Source of the DNA: Zelopaecilomyces penicillatus
Taxonomy: Eukaryota; Ascomycota; Sordariomycetes; Hypocreales; Pseudodiploosporaceae
Reading direction: 5' to 3'
DNA length: 64,000 nt
Assembly: GCA_005765155.1 (NCBI GenBank)
Contig: VCCP01000008.1
Span: forward strand, 930,001-994,000
Part shown: positions 46,163 through 57,332 of the stretch, one piece after another
Layout: every line of letters begins with the position of its first letter
How positions within the stretch are numbered: position 1 is the stretch's first letter
Notes under the pieces: model-generated
Databases searched by the model: none
What the model saw: the letters and a program-made list of their open reading frames with translations, nothing else
What the model was told of the DNA's origin: nothing
Position numbers and translations under genes: made by a program

Positions 46163-47839
46163 GGTTGCGAGTCTCTATGATGATGACTTCCTACACTTTC
46201 AAGCACAAAACGCCGAAGAATGGCAAACTGAAAAGGCCGATCCGATAGGGAGCGACGGAACAGTTAGAGACCCAAATCGAAAGCGGCCCGACATGAAGGT
46301 AAAAGGGAGGGGTGCCTGGCGTCACTATATAGTATTACGCCAGCAAAAGGATATGTCTTGAACCGAAGCGAAATCGAGTGAACCCATGTCGCAGTGGGAT
46401 GCGCCCAAGCGCGCACTAAAGAATTGAAGGCCTTGACGGCGTCATCTGGTGTATGTACGGGAAAGCATCTGTATGGTGCCAGGCTCTCTTTTCCCGGGCC
46501 CGGGAGGGGCTTCGTAGAGGGCCGGCTTTCTTACCAGCCGTGTGGCCCTTGCCGTCGACCCCCTTGTTCGTGTGACGTGAACATGGCTGGCCATTAGTGC
46601 AGGTGGAGAATATGCAAGCTTGAAGCTATCTCCAAGAGACGAGGCTGGCTTCAGTGGCCTTTGTGTTACTACTAATTAGAAGGGTCAACGGAACATGTTT
46701 ATCCCGACATCATCACCGGTGAGGAAATATGGCAGAATTAAATCCTCCTAAATTTGAAATTTATGGCAAATTCACACATTCACGTTCATGAGAAAAGCAA
46801 GATTGAGCCCTCGCCGGAATTTCACACTTTGCACTTACCGACTGTGCTGCAACTCGGCCAGTGCGCGCGTGGTACGGTACTCGAACCACACAAACCCACC
46901 ATCCGTCCGGAAGCCAAGTTTGCCGGCGGCCGAGCTTCTCGCGTAAACAAAAGCATGTCCTGGAGGCACTGACGCTACTAAACAAGCATGACATGACCTG
47001 CAGAGTGAGAGAGAGAAAGAGAGAGAGAGAGAAGAGTGGGCTTGGCTTTTGTCTTTCAGCTTCCTCCTCGTCGGGAAGGGGGTTGATCGCCTGCTGACCA
47101 GACCCCCTGCCTCGGGACATGCCCCTCCCGGCGCTAACTGGATATTGACCTGTTACTCTGTTTGTCTGTTTGTCTGTGTTTGTTTATTGCCGATGCAGAG
47201 AAAGAAAAGCTCGGTGCGTAGAAGTGTGTGCTACAAGGTAATTACATGGGGCTGGGTGGTTTGGTGGTGTTGGAATTGCAACCGATTTGCTGACCATACA
47301 GGATGCTTCCCCGATTTGGTTTGTCGCACGACGTTCATGTATTTGGCGATGCCAGCCCTTCTGGGGTGAAGTCGGCCGTCGCATGTGATGAAGCAAAATG
47401 ACGACGCTGTTCCGGACAACGCCCATTAATGAGAGATATGGATACCAACAAAATGCCGTGTCTCAGTCCCCCATTGCTCGCGTCTCAGGGTGGAAATCAC
47501 CATTGCCCGGGTTCTCGTGGCAAGGTTGCACTCTCCTTTTGGCTCTCATCAATTATTACCAGTGACTTGATATTGTCCCAAGCCCCGGATTATTATCAGA
47601 GCCATTATTTGAGGCGCACGCATATGCACAGTGATGACTGATGATGAAAGGCCATCTATGTACAATGTGACTTACAATTACCTATCTGCAGACTCGGAAT
47701 GCTTTTACCGTCTCTTCACGTAATGAACAGACATTTATCTATACCATTGCTACGCTAAATCATCATCTATAGACTCTTTTTTTCTTCGCAAACTCCATGG
47801 CTTGAACAGAAATGCACCAAAACCCCAAACAAACAAAAC
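46163..47839. other. Spacer between the BBE oxidase start and MFS transporter end
   Basis: About 1.7 kb holding the oxidase promoter and the transporter 3' region. A GA-rich microsatellite lies near 47007-47033 and a GTTT/GTCT-rich tract near 47158-47185. No gene was recognised. Confidence 0.5.
47007..47033 (+). repeat. GA-rich microsatellite
   Basis: Interrupted GA dinucleotide repeats of about 27 bases in noncoding DNA. Confidence 0.8.
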
Positions 47840-49560
47840 TTATGATGCTGACAGCACTGGCGCCGTCGCCGTCTTGGCAACTTCCGCCTGCCGCAGATGC
47901 ATCATGTCTGCCTCGGCCACCACATCCACCACCTCGTCCGCAAACCTCCACGCCGGCACGCGCCGCTCAAACAGCATATCCAGCTCGCCGTATGTGCGTC
48001 CCCGCGTTTCGGGCACACGCAATACAGCCCATATGGTCACGAGCACACCGACGCCGAACCACACAAAGGCCGTCTTGCCCTTGAGGTTGGCCTCGGTCGG
48101 GTTGATGAGATAGGGTTCGACGGTGTTGACGATGATGTTGATAATGTTGTACACCATGCCGGTGATGGATAGCGTCTGGGAGCGTAGTCGCGTGGCTGAC
48201 ACCTCGGCGGCGAGTGCAAATGATTGAGGGCCTAGCGTCGACGAGTAAATGGCCAGCCAGACAAGAGCGAGAGCCGACTGCACCCATTTCGCAGTCTGCT
48301 TGTCGGACGCGTAGGACAGGATGCCGATGAGAAATAGGTCGACCGTCAACATGCTGATGCCGGATAGGATGAGCGTGCGCCGACCGAAGTAGGACATCAG
48401 CACCCAGGAGAAACAGGTTGCGACCAGGGCGATTGCCATGTTGCCAAAGTTCATCTTGTAGGCGTCGTTGGCCGAGAGCCCGGCCTGAGTAAAGAAATAA
48501 GTGGCATTGTAGGCGAGCGCCTGGCCAACTAGAGGCTGCGATGACAACGTCAGACACGAGATCTCGGTGCGGCGCAGGTTTGTCCCACGGAAACAGTCCC
48601 AGAGGCTGGTATGGGCCTGCAGCTTCTGCTCAAGCTTGGTAGTATGGTACATCATGAGGACCTTTTGATGCAGCTGTTCCTGTGTCAGGCCACTTGAGAG
48701 GCGCTGCAGCGAGTGTCGTGCATCTTCGAGACGACCCTGACGAACGAGCCACCAAGGCGAATCTGGCGCGAGCCACGCCAACACGAGCAGCGGCATCGGA
48801 TAGAGCCACTCGACGGCAAAAGGGATCTTGTATGCCCACTTGGAGGTGTTGTTGACAAGCCCCTGCAAGATCCCGGCGACGATGAGCTGCCCAAGAACCC
48901 AGCAGAGATTGATAAAAGAGGTGAGATAGGCACGAAGCGCCAGAGGGCAAATCTCGGAGGAGTAGGCGGCGCCCATGATGGAGAAGATGCCCCACGGGAT
49001 ACCGAGCAATACCTGACCAGCCAGCAGAACCTCGGCACTAGGGGCGAAGAATGGGATGAAGATGAGGCCCGTCATGAGTGTCAGCGCAACCATGGTGACG
49101 GCGCGGTGACCGAAGCGCTCAGTAACAAAGCCATTGATGAGCAGGCCGATGATGCCACCGCAAGAGCCGGCAGTAGTGAGTCCGACCTGCCAGGGTCCTG
49201 AGATGACGTACCGGCCGAGCTCTGGATGGTAGTCGCCGTACTTTTCAACAAAGGCCGGGTAAGCCATGAGACTGCCCATCAAGATTGTGTCATAGCCGAC
49301 CATGACTGTTTTACGAACGAGTTAGCGAATGTGTGAGTTTGACAGTCACTCTGAACAAATGGCATAATCTGTGAAATTGTCTTAAGAGAGGAGGGAACTT
49401 GAAGCGTACCTATTGTCATTGACATGCCAATAGCCCAAAAGACAGAGGATGGATAGCGAGCGAGAGCTTCGCGAAAGGTCGTGGCATGCTCATCATCGTT
49501 GGCGCTGGCCACAGCCGAGTCGATATCCGCCAGCGGCTCGGGCATAGTCGTGGCTGTCAT
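47840..49560 (-). CDS. MFS sugar transporter, maltose/alpha-glucoside permease type
   Basis: Exons 49560-49410 and 49305-47840 are spliced over a 104-bp intron (GTACGC...AACAG, phase 1), giving 538 residues. Twelve hydrophobic segments are apparent. Family motifs: the first membrane segment runs across the splice junction (MSMTI|VMVGYDTILMGS), then FVTERFGHR, PWGIFSIMGAAYSSEICPLALRAY, the PDSPWWLVRQGR motif after helix 6, SYFGRRTLILSG, and the closing PETRGRTYGELDMLFERRVPAW. This matches fungal alpha-glucoside/H+ symporters of the plasma membrane; sugar specificity is inferred from family only. The ATG at 49560 is preferred because codons upstream are in a non-ATG frame extension. It faces the ADP-ribosylglycohydrolase gene across 1.4 kb. 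Confidence 0.93.
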
Positions 49561-50973
49561 GTTTTGAAGTCTAAACAGATTTTTCGTCGTGATGTTGAGC
49601 TGGATAGAGGAGTTGAAGCAATTCTGAACCCAACAATGACCCTGACCCTTGTCAACACTATGGTTGAGTTGAGTTGGGGAACACAAATGTTTGAAGATGG
49701 CAAAGTGGAAAATAAGATGGAAAACAAGCGATGCAACCTCATGCAAGGGATTCCTCGGCAGGCCACTTGATTCAGAGACAGAGAGTGGCGACAATCAGTA
49801 TCACTCTCAACTCACGGATAAGGTCTAGTCGCCAGTTTTTTTCTGCCGTATCAACAACTGGGGTGAACTCAAGATCAAACAGGCCCCCGGATTCTATAGA
49901 AGGGGGAGTTTTGAAAAATTAAGAATAACCCGTGAATATCGATCGGCATTTGTTAGGCCGAGGTCCCCCAGATGGAGAGTCAGATCTGTGTGTCCCCCCA
50001 TGCATGCTTGCTTAGGTACTGCGACTATTAACCCTCGCAAACCAACCCTCCACTATAAGTTGTCATCCAACGCCCTATGAAAAAAAATAGTATCAATGTC
50101 GTGCACCCGCTTAAACATACCCGCGCTGCCGAAACTATCTATCCGCAGCTGGGGGAGGGGGGGAACAGCAACATCTAGATTTGTCAAATAGCGGATCGGA
50201 TTTGGCATTCCTTTTCGAAATTCGGTTGAGTTTAATCCGTGGGGCATGCTGACCAAGCACTAATAATCATTTACATGTAATATCACCTCTATATGTGACG
50301 TGTAGTGTGTTGGATCTGGACTCTTTTTGTGGAACAGTCGACATTCGTTACCAATTAGCCCGTGAAGGGTCCTTGATGACTACGTAGTATAGGCTAAGCA
50401 AAGGGACAGACGGGGGAAAATCGCTCATGGTTTGTTTGCTTCCCCTCAAAAACCCCCCTGTCATCAAGACAAGACCGCCTCAAATCGTTATGCAAGTCGT
50501 TCCTCGCTCGGCAGGGCGGATGGAGGCGGGCCAAGGCTCCTCTATCCTGCATGGGGAAGCCCCAATCATAATCACAACCGTCACATATCAACCACCCTGG
50601 CTTTCCGTTGATGACAAGCAGCGGCTTTGGCCTAGATTCTACGTAGTGGAAAGCGGCAGGACATGAAGAGCTTAACGGGTAGCTTGACGCCTATTTGGCG
50701 ATTGTCATCAAGTTGAGAGCAGTAACTTTTATACACTTCGAAGTAGCTCTCTGATGCCCGGGTAGGCACAGAGACACTGACAGCGAGCCATCAACGATGG
50801 AACCCTCCATGTCGATGCACCCGGCAATTCCGTCAGCCATGAATTTTGTTGCTGATTCCAGCACCCGTGTGCCCTAAAAACAGCCCGTCATCAGTGACAA
50901 ATGTGACTCCAAAAAACCTTTCAGTTCAAATGTCTGATGCGGTGATCAAGCCACGCATTCCAGCCAACTCACC
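49561..50973. other. Divergent promoter region, sugar transporter and ADP-ribosylglycohydrolase
   Basis: About 1.4 kb between two start codons facing away from each other. No gene or RNA was recognised. It could hold shared control sites. Confidence 0.5.
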
Positions 50974-53184
50974 ATGACTGCAACCCCAACACCTCCAGAC
51001 TATCTACACCGCGTCTACGCCGGCGTCCTCGGCAAACTCATCGGCGTGTACCTCGGACGCCCCTTTGAAGGCTGGACGCACCAGGATATCCTCGCCAAAC
51101 TTGGCCCTATTCACAGCTACGTCCACGACAAAGTCGGCTTACCGCTTGTAGTTGTCGACGATGATGTTTCAGGGACGTTTACGTTTGTGCGTGCTCTCGA
51201 GGAGCATCTTCATCCAGAACATATCCTTGAGCAGCAGCAGCAGCAACCCTTCATAACCAGTGAGCAGATTGGCAAGACCTGGCTTAATCACATCGTCGAA
51301 CGCCGCAGCACTCTCTGGTGGGGCGGCAAGGGCATCTCGACGGAGCATACGGCTTACCTCAACCTGAAGCACGGCATTCCGGCCCCGCGGAGCGGCTCTG
51401 CGGCCGTCAATGGCACGACTGTGGCCGAGCAAATCGGCGCACAAATCTTCATCGACGGCTGGGCACTGGTGTCACCGGGTCGGCCGGACCAAGCTGCCGA
51501 ATTGGCCGAAGCTGCCGGCCGGGTTAGTCACGACGGCGAGTCTGTCTACGCCGCCAAGCTATGGGCGGCCATGGAGGCAGAAGCTTTTGTTAGCAAAGAC
51601 GTCAACCACCTTCTGGATGTAGGATTGCAGTATATTCCCAAAGACTGTCTCATCGCTCGTGTAGTATCGCAGGTACGTGAGTGGGTAGGTTTGGATAGTG
51701 GCGACTGGCTGGCGACTCGGCAGCGGATCGAGGACGACTATGGCTATGACAAGTTCAACGGCTGGTGCCATGTAGTACCAAATCATGCCGTCATGATCAT
51801 GGCGCTGCTTTACGGCGGGCACGATTTCAGTGAGGCTGTGCATATTGTCAACACATGTGGTTGGGATACTGACTGCAACTCTGGCAACGTCGGCTGCCTC
51901 GTTGCCATCATGCATGGCCTTTCGGCCTTTGAGACCAGCGGCCAGGAAGACTGGAGAGGTCCCCTAGCGGACCGGGCGATTCTATCCGGCGCCGACGGGG
52001 GCTACTCTATCAACAATGCCGCTCGCCTTGCCATTGATATCGCAAACCTGGGTCGGAAGCTTGCAGGCGAGCAGTCACTGGGCCCGGCTAAGGACGGCGC
52101 GCAGTTCCACTTCACCCTGCCGGGCAGTGTTCAAGGGTTCAGAGCAGCAACGAAGAGTACGGCATTGGTGTCCGTCGAGCAGGCCGTGGGAGACAACGGT
52201 CCTGCCCTTGCTGTGAGGCTTTCAAGATTTTGGAAGGAATCAGGGCCGGTTGAGGTGCTCACACAGATATTTACGCCCAAGGAGGTTCTTGACATGGGGC
52301 ATATATATCAGCTCATGGCTTCGCCGCTGGTGTACCCAGGCCAGAGAGTACGGGCAGTCTTATACGCAGGGAAGGATAACACCGCGGAGGTAAGCGTATG
52401 CCTTAGACTACGAGTATTCGACTCCAATGACAACCTCGTTACTGTCAACAGTGAATCCTCAGCCATCCTCACCCCTGGATCTACATCACAGACACTGGAG
52501 TGGACCATTCCGGATATCTGGGGCAGCCAGCCGATTGAAAGTATCGGCATCGCCATATCTGCCGTCACCGGCCGGCCAGTCAACGGCACCGTATGGCTCG
52601 ACAGTCTTCGGTGGGACGGCGCGCCTAACATGACGCTTACCCGGCCTCCCATGCCAAGCGACTTCTGGAACCGCTCCTGGGTCAACAACGTAGACCACTG
52701 GCACCACTGGGTCAAACCCGCCGTCTGCATTGCGCGCGACAAGGGCGAAGGTATTGTCAGTTACGGCACGCGCGAATGGACAGATTATCGACTCACTGTT
52801 ATAAAGCTCAAGTTGAACATTGGGACTCCGTCGGGCGTTGCCATCCGTGTCCAGGGGTTAAACCGATACTACGCTTTACTTTTCAGCGAGGTCGATGATA
52901 TAAACGAAAACTTGAATGACAGTCATGACAAGAGAAGGAGTAAAGGTATATCTCTTATTAAAGCCCTAGATGCGGAGAGGATTGAACTTGCGCGTGTAGA
53001 CTTTGATTGGGCGGTAGATACAGAGTACGAAGTCGTCTTGGAGGCAAAAGGCAACAGGGTAGTAGGGAGAGTAGCCGGTTTGGAGGTTTCAGCAGAGGAT
53101 GGGCAGTATGGTGGTGGGGGATTGGGGTTTGTGGTGACGGATGGATCGCTGGTTGCGGATAGAGTCAAGATAGAGCCTGTGTGA
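50974..53184 (+). CDS. ADP-ribosylglycohydrolase-family protein with large C-terminal extension
   Basis: A single exon of 736 residues starting ACC-ATG. The N-terminal half (about 10-370) is an ADP-ribosylglycohydrolase fold: GVLGKLIGVYLGRP, metal-binding VDDDVSGTFT (Asp62-64, Thr68), WWGGKGISTEHT, and NTCGWDTDCNSGNVG with the second metal motif Asp298-Thr-Asp300. Family members hydrolyse ADP-ribose from proteins or related N-/O-glycosidic bonds with two Mg2+ ions; many fungal members of this subgroup are uncharacterised. The second half (about 385-736) is beta-rich, with LTQIFTPKEV followed later by a laminin-G-like or 3-keto-disaccharide-hydrolase-like segment (TDYRLTVIKLKLNIGTPSG ... RYYALLFSE). 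No signal peptide is seen, so a cytosolic place is likely. The C-terminal part may bind sugars. Confidence 0.9.
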   Translation: MTATPTPPDYLHRVYAGVLGKLIGVYLGRPFEGWTHQDILAKLGPIHSYVHDKVGLPLVVVDDDVSGTFTFVRALEEHLHPEHILEQQQQQPFITSEQIGKTWLNHIVERRSTLWWGGKGISTEHTAYLNLKHGIPAPRSGSAAVNGTTVAEQIGAQIFIDGWALVSPGRPDQAAELAEAAGRVSHDGESVYAAKLWAAMEAEAFVSKDVNHLLDVGLQYIPKDCLIARVVSQVREWVGLDSGDWLATRQRIEDDYGYDKFNGWCHVVPNHAVMIMALLYGGHDFSEAVHIVNTCGWDTDCNSGNVGCLVAIMHGLSAFETSGQEDWRGPLADRAILSGADGGYSINNAARLAIDIANLGRKLAGEQSLGPAKDGAQFHFTLPGSVQGFRAATKSTALVSVEQAVGDNGPALAVRLSRFWKESGPVEVLTQIFTPKEVLDMGHIYQLMASPLVYPGQRVRAVLYAGKDNTAEVSVCLRLRVFDSNDNLVTVNSESSAILTPGSTSQTLEWTIPDIWGSQPIESIGIAISAVTGRPVNGTVWLDSLRWDGAPNMTLTRPPMPSDFWNRSWVNNVDHWHHWVKPAVCIARDKGEGIVSYGTREWTDYRLTVIKLKLNIGTPSGVAIRVQGLNRYYALLFSEVDDINENLNDSHDKRRSKGISLIKALDAERIELARVDFDWAVDTEYEVVLEAKGNRVVGRVAGLEVSAEDGQYGGGGLGFVVTDGSLVADRVKIEPV

Positions 53185-53546
53185 TGTGAATGCTGGAATA
53201 CCTATATAATGAGTGGAAATAGTGAATGGAGGTAAAAAATGTATAGCGTATGGGTCATAATTGATACCTTGTTATTACACGATCAATTGTCCAGCTATTT
53301 CAACGTTCAATATCCTCACATTTTGGCTAAATATGAACTGGGTAAACATCCGTTTTCTTGATAAGTATACCAACCTTATTCTCATATTCTCAGTATTAAA
53401 GAACACAAAACATACACCAATCTTTTCTCCTCTCCTCCCTAAACTACCATAAGCTTCCTGCTTACCTCCCTCCCCATCACCAAGAACACAAAACTCTAGA
53501 CACCACATCCTCCTCAACCAACTAGCGAGCCCATTGATACCACTTC
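53185..53546. other. Convergent spacer
   Basis: This 362-base AT-rich spacer between two stop codons shows no feature other than expected 3' untranslated sequence. Confidence 0.5.
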
Positions 53547-54410
53547 TCAATTCCACCCAGTCCGCAACCCCAAATTCTCTAGCAGAAACTTCTCAATATC
53601 ATCCATCCCCGCCGCCGAATTGAACCAGTGCTCCCCATTGGTATATTCTTTCAAACACACGCTTGCCCCCCGAGCCTCGAGGGCATCACGCAGTGCTCGT
53701 CCGAGATCTGGTCGCTGCCACTGCTCGATGAGAACCGGCGTCTCTCGTATGATTGTATCTGTAGAGCTTCTGTCGTCTTTGGTGTCGTCTGTTGCTGTTG
53801 TACTGATTTGATAGCCTTCTAGACTGACCAGATTTCTGAGAGGTACTGAATAGCAAGACATTGCGATTAATCCACCGAGTCTCCTCCCCGTCGTTGATGC
53901 CCATCCAGTGCTCTCATCTCCAGCAGGAACATCATCAAAACTCAAAAGAGTATGGACTGCCGCTATAGCACCTTGGTATACTCCCCCAATCACCACTCTC
54001 TCCCACATGCCCCCCAACATCGCCACCTCTGCCTCAACCAACCTCCTCAAACTCACCACTTTCCCTTTCAGACTCTCCACCTGCATTTCATCTCTGACAT
54101 CTCCTCCATCTTTTACTTCGTTATCATCATCACCATCATTATCATCAACTCTATGCCCTCCTCTCCCCTCATCCACTGCTGTCGCCATCATCGGTGGTCC
54201 AAACCATTTCGGATTGACACTTCCACTTTCCGCCTGGGGAAATACCCAGCGAACTGACGCGTAGCACTGCACAAGTGACCACCATCGCGAGTCTGTGCAA
54301 TTGTGCAGCGTTGATACGAAATCTCGAGCTGTGGTGCCGCTGTTGTGCAGAAGGATGATTGTGTGTGTATGTGTCGCTGACGGTGGTATTGTGACGACGG
54401 CAAGATCCAT
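53547..54410 (-). CDS. Phospholipase/carboxylesterase (acyl-protein thioesterase-like) protein, catalytic Ser replaced
   Basis: A single exon of 287 residues. The alpha/beta-hydrolase frame is recognisable: THTIILLHNSGTTARDF in place of the HG oxyanion motif, VRWVFPQAES, KWFGP, an Asp/Glu-rich insert at about residues 83-110, GGVYQGAIAAVHTL, and EYTNGEHWFN. Active members have GGxSQG at the nucleophile elbow; here Tyr145 stands at the Ser position. The usual HGxxD acid motif after PV is also changed (PVLIEQWQRPD). His261 is kept. The protein therefore probably lacks esterase activity, unless the sequence has an error: one base separates the Tyr codon TAC from TCC (Ser). It may be a binding or regulatory remnant. 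The frame is intact over its whole length, which argues against simple decay. Confidence 0.8.
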   Translation of the reverse strand: MDLAVVTIPPSATHTHTIILLHNSGTTARDFVSTLHNCTDSRWWSLVQCYASVRWVFPQAESGSVNPKWFGPPMMATAVDEGRGGHRVDDNDGDDDNEVKDGGDVRDEMQVESLKGKVVSLRRLVEAEVAMLGGMWERVVIGGVYQGAIAAVHTLLSFDDVPAGDESTGWASTTGRRLGGLIAMSCYSVPLRNLVSLEGYQISTTATDDTKDDRSSTDTIIRETPVLIEQWQRPDLGRALRDALEARGASVCLKEYTNGEHWFNSAAGMDDIEKFLLENLGLRTGWN

Positions 54411-55157
54411 CCTTGTTTATTGTTTTTCTTTCCACTTTTAGCAGCCCTGTTTCTGCTCTTCTCTTTTGCCTTTTTACCCGTCTCGTATTTCCTCTCTGCC
54501 CGGAACCAGTCGAAACAGTGTTGGTGGGAGGGCCGTGGTATCGAAATGAGGCAACGCGTGGTGGTTGTGTTATGACTGTACTTTTCTTTTTCTTCACTCG
54601 TTCATCTGCTCGAGATTCCAGCAGTTCACTTCCAAAAGATAAGAACAATGTTTCTTCCCTAGCCCTTCCCAACAGCCCACTCGGTATGCCCGTTTTCCAA
54701 GCCCCTTTCCACCTCATGTCGTCTCAAACCTGACAAACATTGGACGGGCTATTTTGTGTAACCTCCTTTGTGCTACCTTTGGGCTGCAACAAGCCACCAT
54801 TCGCTACGAACATACAGAATTTCAAGGTCTACAAAGACAACAAACACACTGCTTGCAATATGCTTGGATTCTCGTGTAATGCCTCACCCGAACATCCTTC
54901 CCTTCCTGTTTTTATGATTAGAGACAGGTTAATACTGTGCTTCACGGTGACTATTAAGTGTATTATATTTGACGCGTGCCGTTATCATGCTGTACCTGTC
55001 CAGAAATATACGGACATGTATCTATCATCAACAAAAAAGCTCCGCTAACGCTAATTCAATCCTCCCATATTATATCGTGCGCAACAACCAACAACCAACA
55101 ACCAACATGTGTATGATACCCGATGTATTACCAATTGTATACTAGTTAAAATCACCA
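54411..55157. other. Spacer between esterase-like gene and DUF2985-like gene
   Basis: It holds the promoter of the esterase-like gene (CT-rich on the coding strand) and the 3' end of the upstream gene. A 7-bp repeat (accaaca type) lies at 55082-55107. No gene was recognised. Confidence 0.5.
55082..55107 (+). repeat. Tandem heptamer (aacaacc), about three and a half copies
   Basis: Direct repeats of a 7-bp unit about 50 bases beyond the stop codon of the minus-strand membrane protein gene, in its presumed 3' untranslated region. Confidence 0.85.
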
Positions 55158-57332
55158 TTATTCATCCACTTTCTCAAGTCGCTCGGACTTCTGCGCCGAC
55201 CTAGATTCTGGATTCTTTTCTTGCTCCTTTGCACGCTTAACCTCGAGGTGCTTCATGGCATCTTCCGTAAGCGCTTGCCGATCAAGTAACTTGACCACAT
55301 CCTTCTTTCTCGTCTTGCGGTCACCAATGGTAATTACCAGGCCAGCCGTTAGGTTGCAGGTAATACTCAGACAGAGAATGATCGTGGTGATGTAAATGGG
55401 TCGATGGCGATAGTTGATGCCCCAAGTACAGGCGCCAAGGGAAACTTGGAGACACGAGTGGAAATCCAGCAAAATAACAATGGCCATGAGGTACCCAAGC
55501 GGGAAGGGATTATGGGTAAACGTCTCGTCAGGTTTGTAGAAACTATGGGACTTGGAGAGCTTCGTTTGGTGGTGGGACAACTTCTTCTGCTGAGCTATGG
55601 TGAGGGGCGAATCCTCATCCACTTCGACATTACTCTTGGCTTGCTCAATATCGAAACTGGCCTCGCCAATGGGAGTATCACCAGTCTCGTTGGCCCCCGC
55701 ATCTGCAATTTCACTTGGTTTTTGTCCGTTGTCGGCATTTGATTGGTTTTCAATTGCCGTATTCCCATCGCCACCCGGATTATTTGGTGGTGAATCAGCC
55801 TGTGAGACGTTACTCAGGCGTCTAGACTCCGATTGCGCTTCCTCCTTCGCCTTTTTCTTATGAGCCTTTTCGATAATTCGAGAATAATGCACTATAAATA
55901 TCAAGTGATAGGTATCCATAATTCTGAACGGGATTAAACCATCACCCATGATAGCAAACAGCGCCACAAGCACGCTGTCAATAATATGGATCGTGTAGAT
56001 TTGCTTGTCCCCGACGTAAACCCAACCGATAAGAAAGAGTACCCACGCCAGGCCGAATAGCGTAATCAGCGTGGCATACAAGGTGACGAAGAAGCCAAGC
56101 GGTCGTCGAACGTATTGCCCGAAGCCCTTCATCGAGCGCTTAAACTTGGAGCGTCGCGAGTGCAGCATGTGGCGGACGTGATCGTCAAGCTCCCGCTTTT
56201 CCTCATCGCTCCATCCATCCAGCGATATACCGTGAGGAAGAGCAGCATAATGGGTTCCCGTCAGCTTGGAGGTGATGGTATCGGACCTTTGTAACCGCGA
56301 GTTTTGTCTTGTGCCGGGGGGTCGTGTTGAGGTTGGAGTGGACTGCTCTTGGCCGACACTGATCTCTTCATCCGGGTGAGTCTCTGTTCGAGTTGGTGGG
56401 CGCATTGTATCATGCTGGGATAGAATGTATGTCGGCCGCCTATCGAGCCACGAGCCCAAATCAGGAATGAAGAGCGAATTTTGGACATTGGTCAACGTAG
56501 ATAACGCCTGGATTTCAGGATCTGCACACAGAACTTAGCAAGATTGCCTCAGTTTCCAATCTTGTCCACACCTACCGATGGTATCCAGGAAATCCACTAG
56601 CTCTGCATCGTATTCGTCAGAGTGCTGCTGACTTGGTGTAATGCCTTGCGGTCCCCCCTGTCGAGTATTAAGCCTTGGCCACAGCAGCCTGCCCAGCTTC
56701 TGCTTCCTATTCAGCTTTCCTGTCGCGGTATCTACCAAACCGGCGGAGGAAGGACGCGGTCCACCACTAAACCTATGTTCAGGCAACGACATTGTTGGCG
56801 AGAGTGGCATGTCAGTAACGCCCAGGTCGGCCATTGTAGGGCGGGAACCTTCCTCTGTCAGGCGCGGCAGTGCTATGTGAGGGACTCTTCGTGCCTGTGC
56901 AGTTATGTTGTCATCATCGTAAACAGGTAGTGATCCAGGTTGCGAGATGCTTCGTGGGCGGCCGGCTGAATGGGGAGCAGAGCCAGCATTTTGAGGTACG
57001 GACTCGGCGATAAGTGTAGAAGTTGATGCCTGCGGTCTCAGGGAATTGCTGGATATTCTCCGAATGCGAATACTTGGTCGTCGTTCTCGAGTTGGGCGGC
57101 CCGCCTCAGATCCTACCCCAGAGACATGTCGCTGTAGTCCTGATATGCGTGACACTGCCGATGGCGTTGTCCTCAGCGTCGGAAAATAGCCGTCCACGGA
57201 TTCAGCACCAGGTGTCCGAACAGATTGAGTAGTGTACAAAGGAGTCAGCAGTTGTGAGACATCTGCACCGTTCGCGTTCTGGGCTGACGGCGGTGCCCAT
57301 GCAGCGTGTTCCTGAGAGCTCTCCCCTGCCAT
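55158..57332 (-). CDS. Integral membrane protein, DUF2985-like
   Basis: Exons 57332-56576 and 56521-55158 are spliced over a 54-bp intron (GTAGGT...TGCAG, phase 1), giving 706 residues. The junction restores FLDTIDPEIQALSTLTNVQNS. The first 330 residues are Ser/Pro/Arg-rich and disordered. A basic segment with FKRSMKGFGQYVRRPLGF leads into membrane helices; GDKQIYTIHIIDSVLVALFAIMGDG is the most distinctive block. An acidic soluble loop of about 130 residues follows, and then three more helices from NPFPLGYLMAIVILLDFHSC to TAGLVITIGDRKT. The C-terminal tail is charged. I assign it to the fungal DUF2985 family from memory of these blocks; function is unknown. A purine-rich tract at about 57430-57470 is a CT-rich leader on the coding strand. 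Confidence 0.88.
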
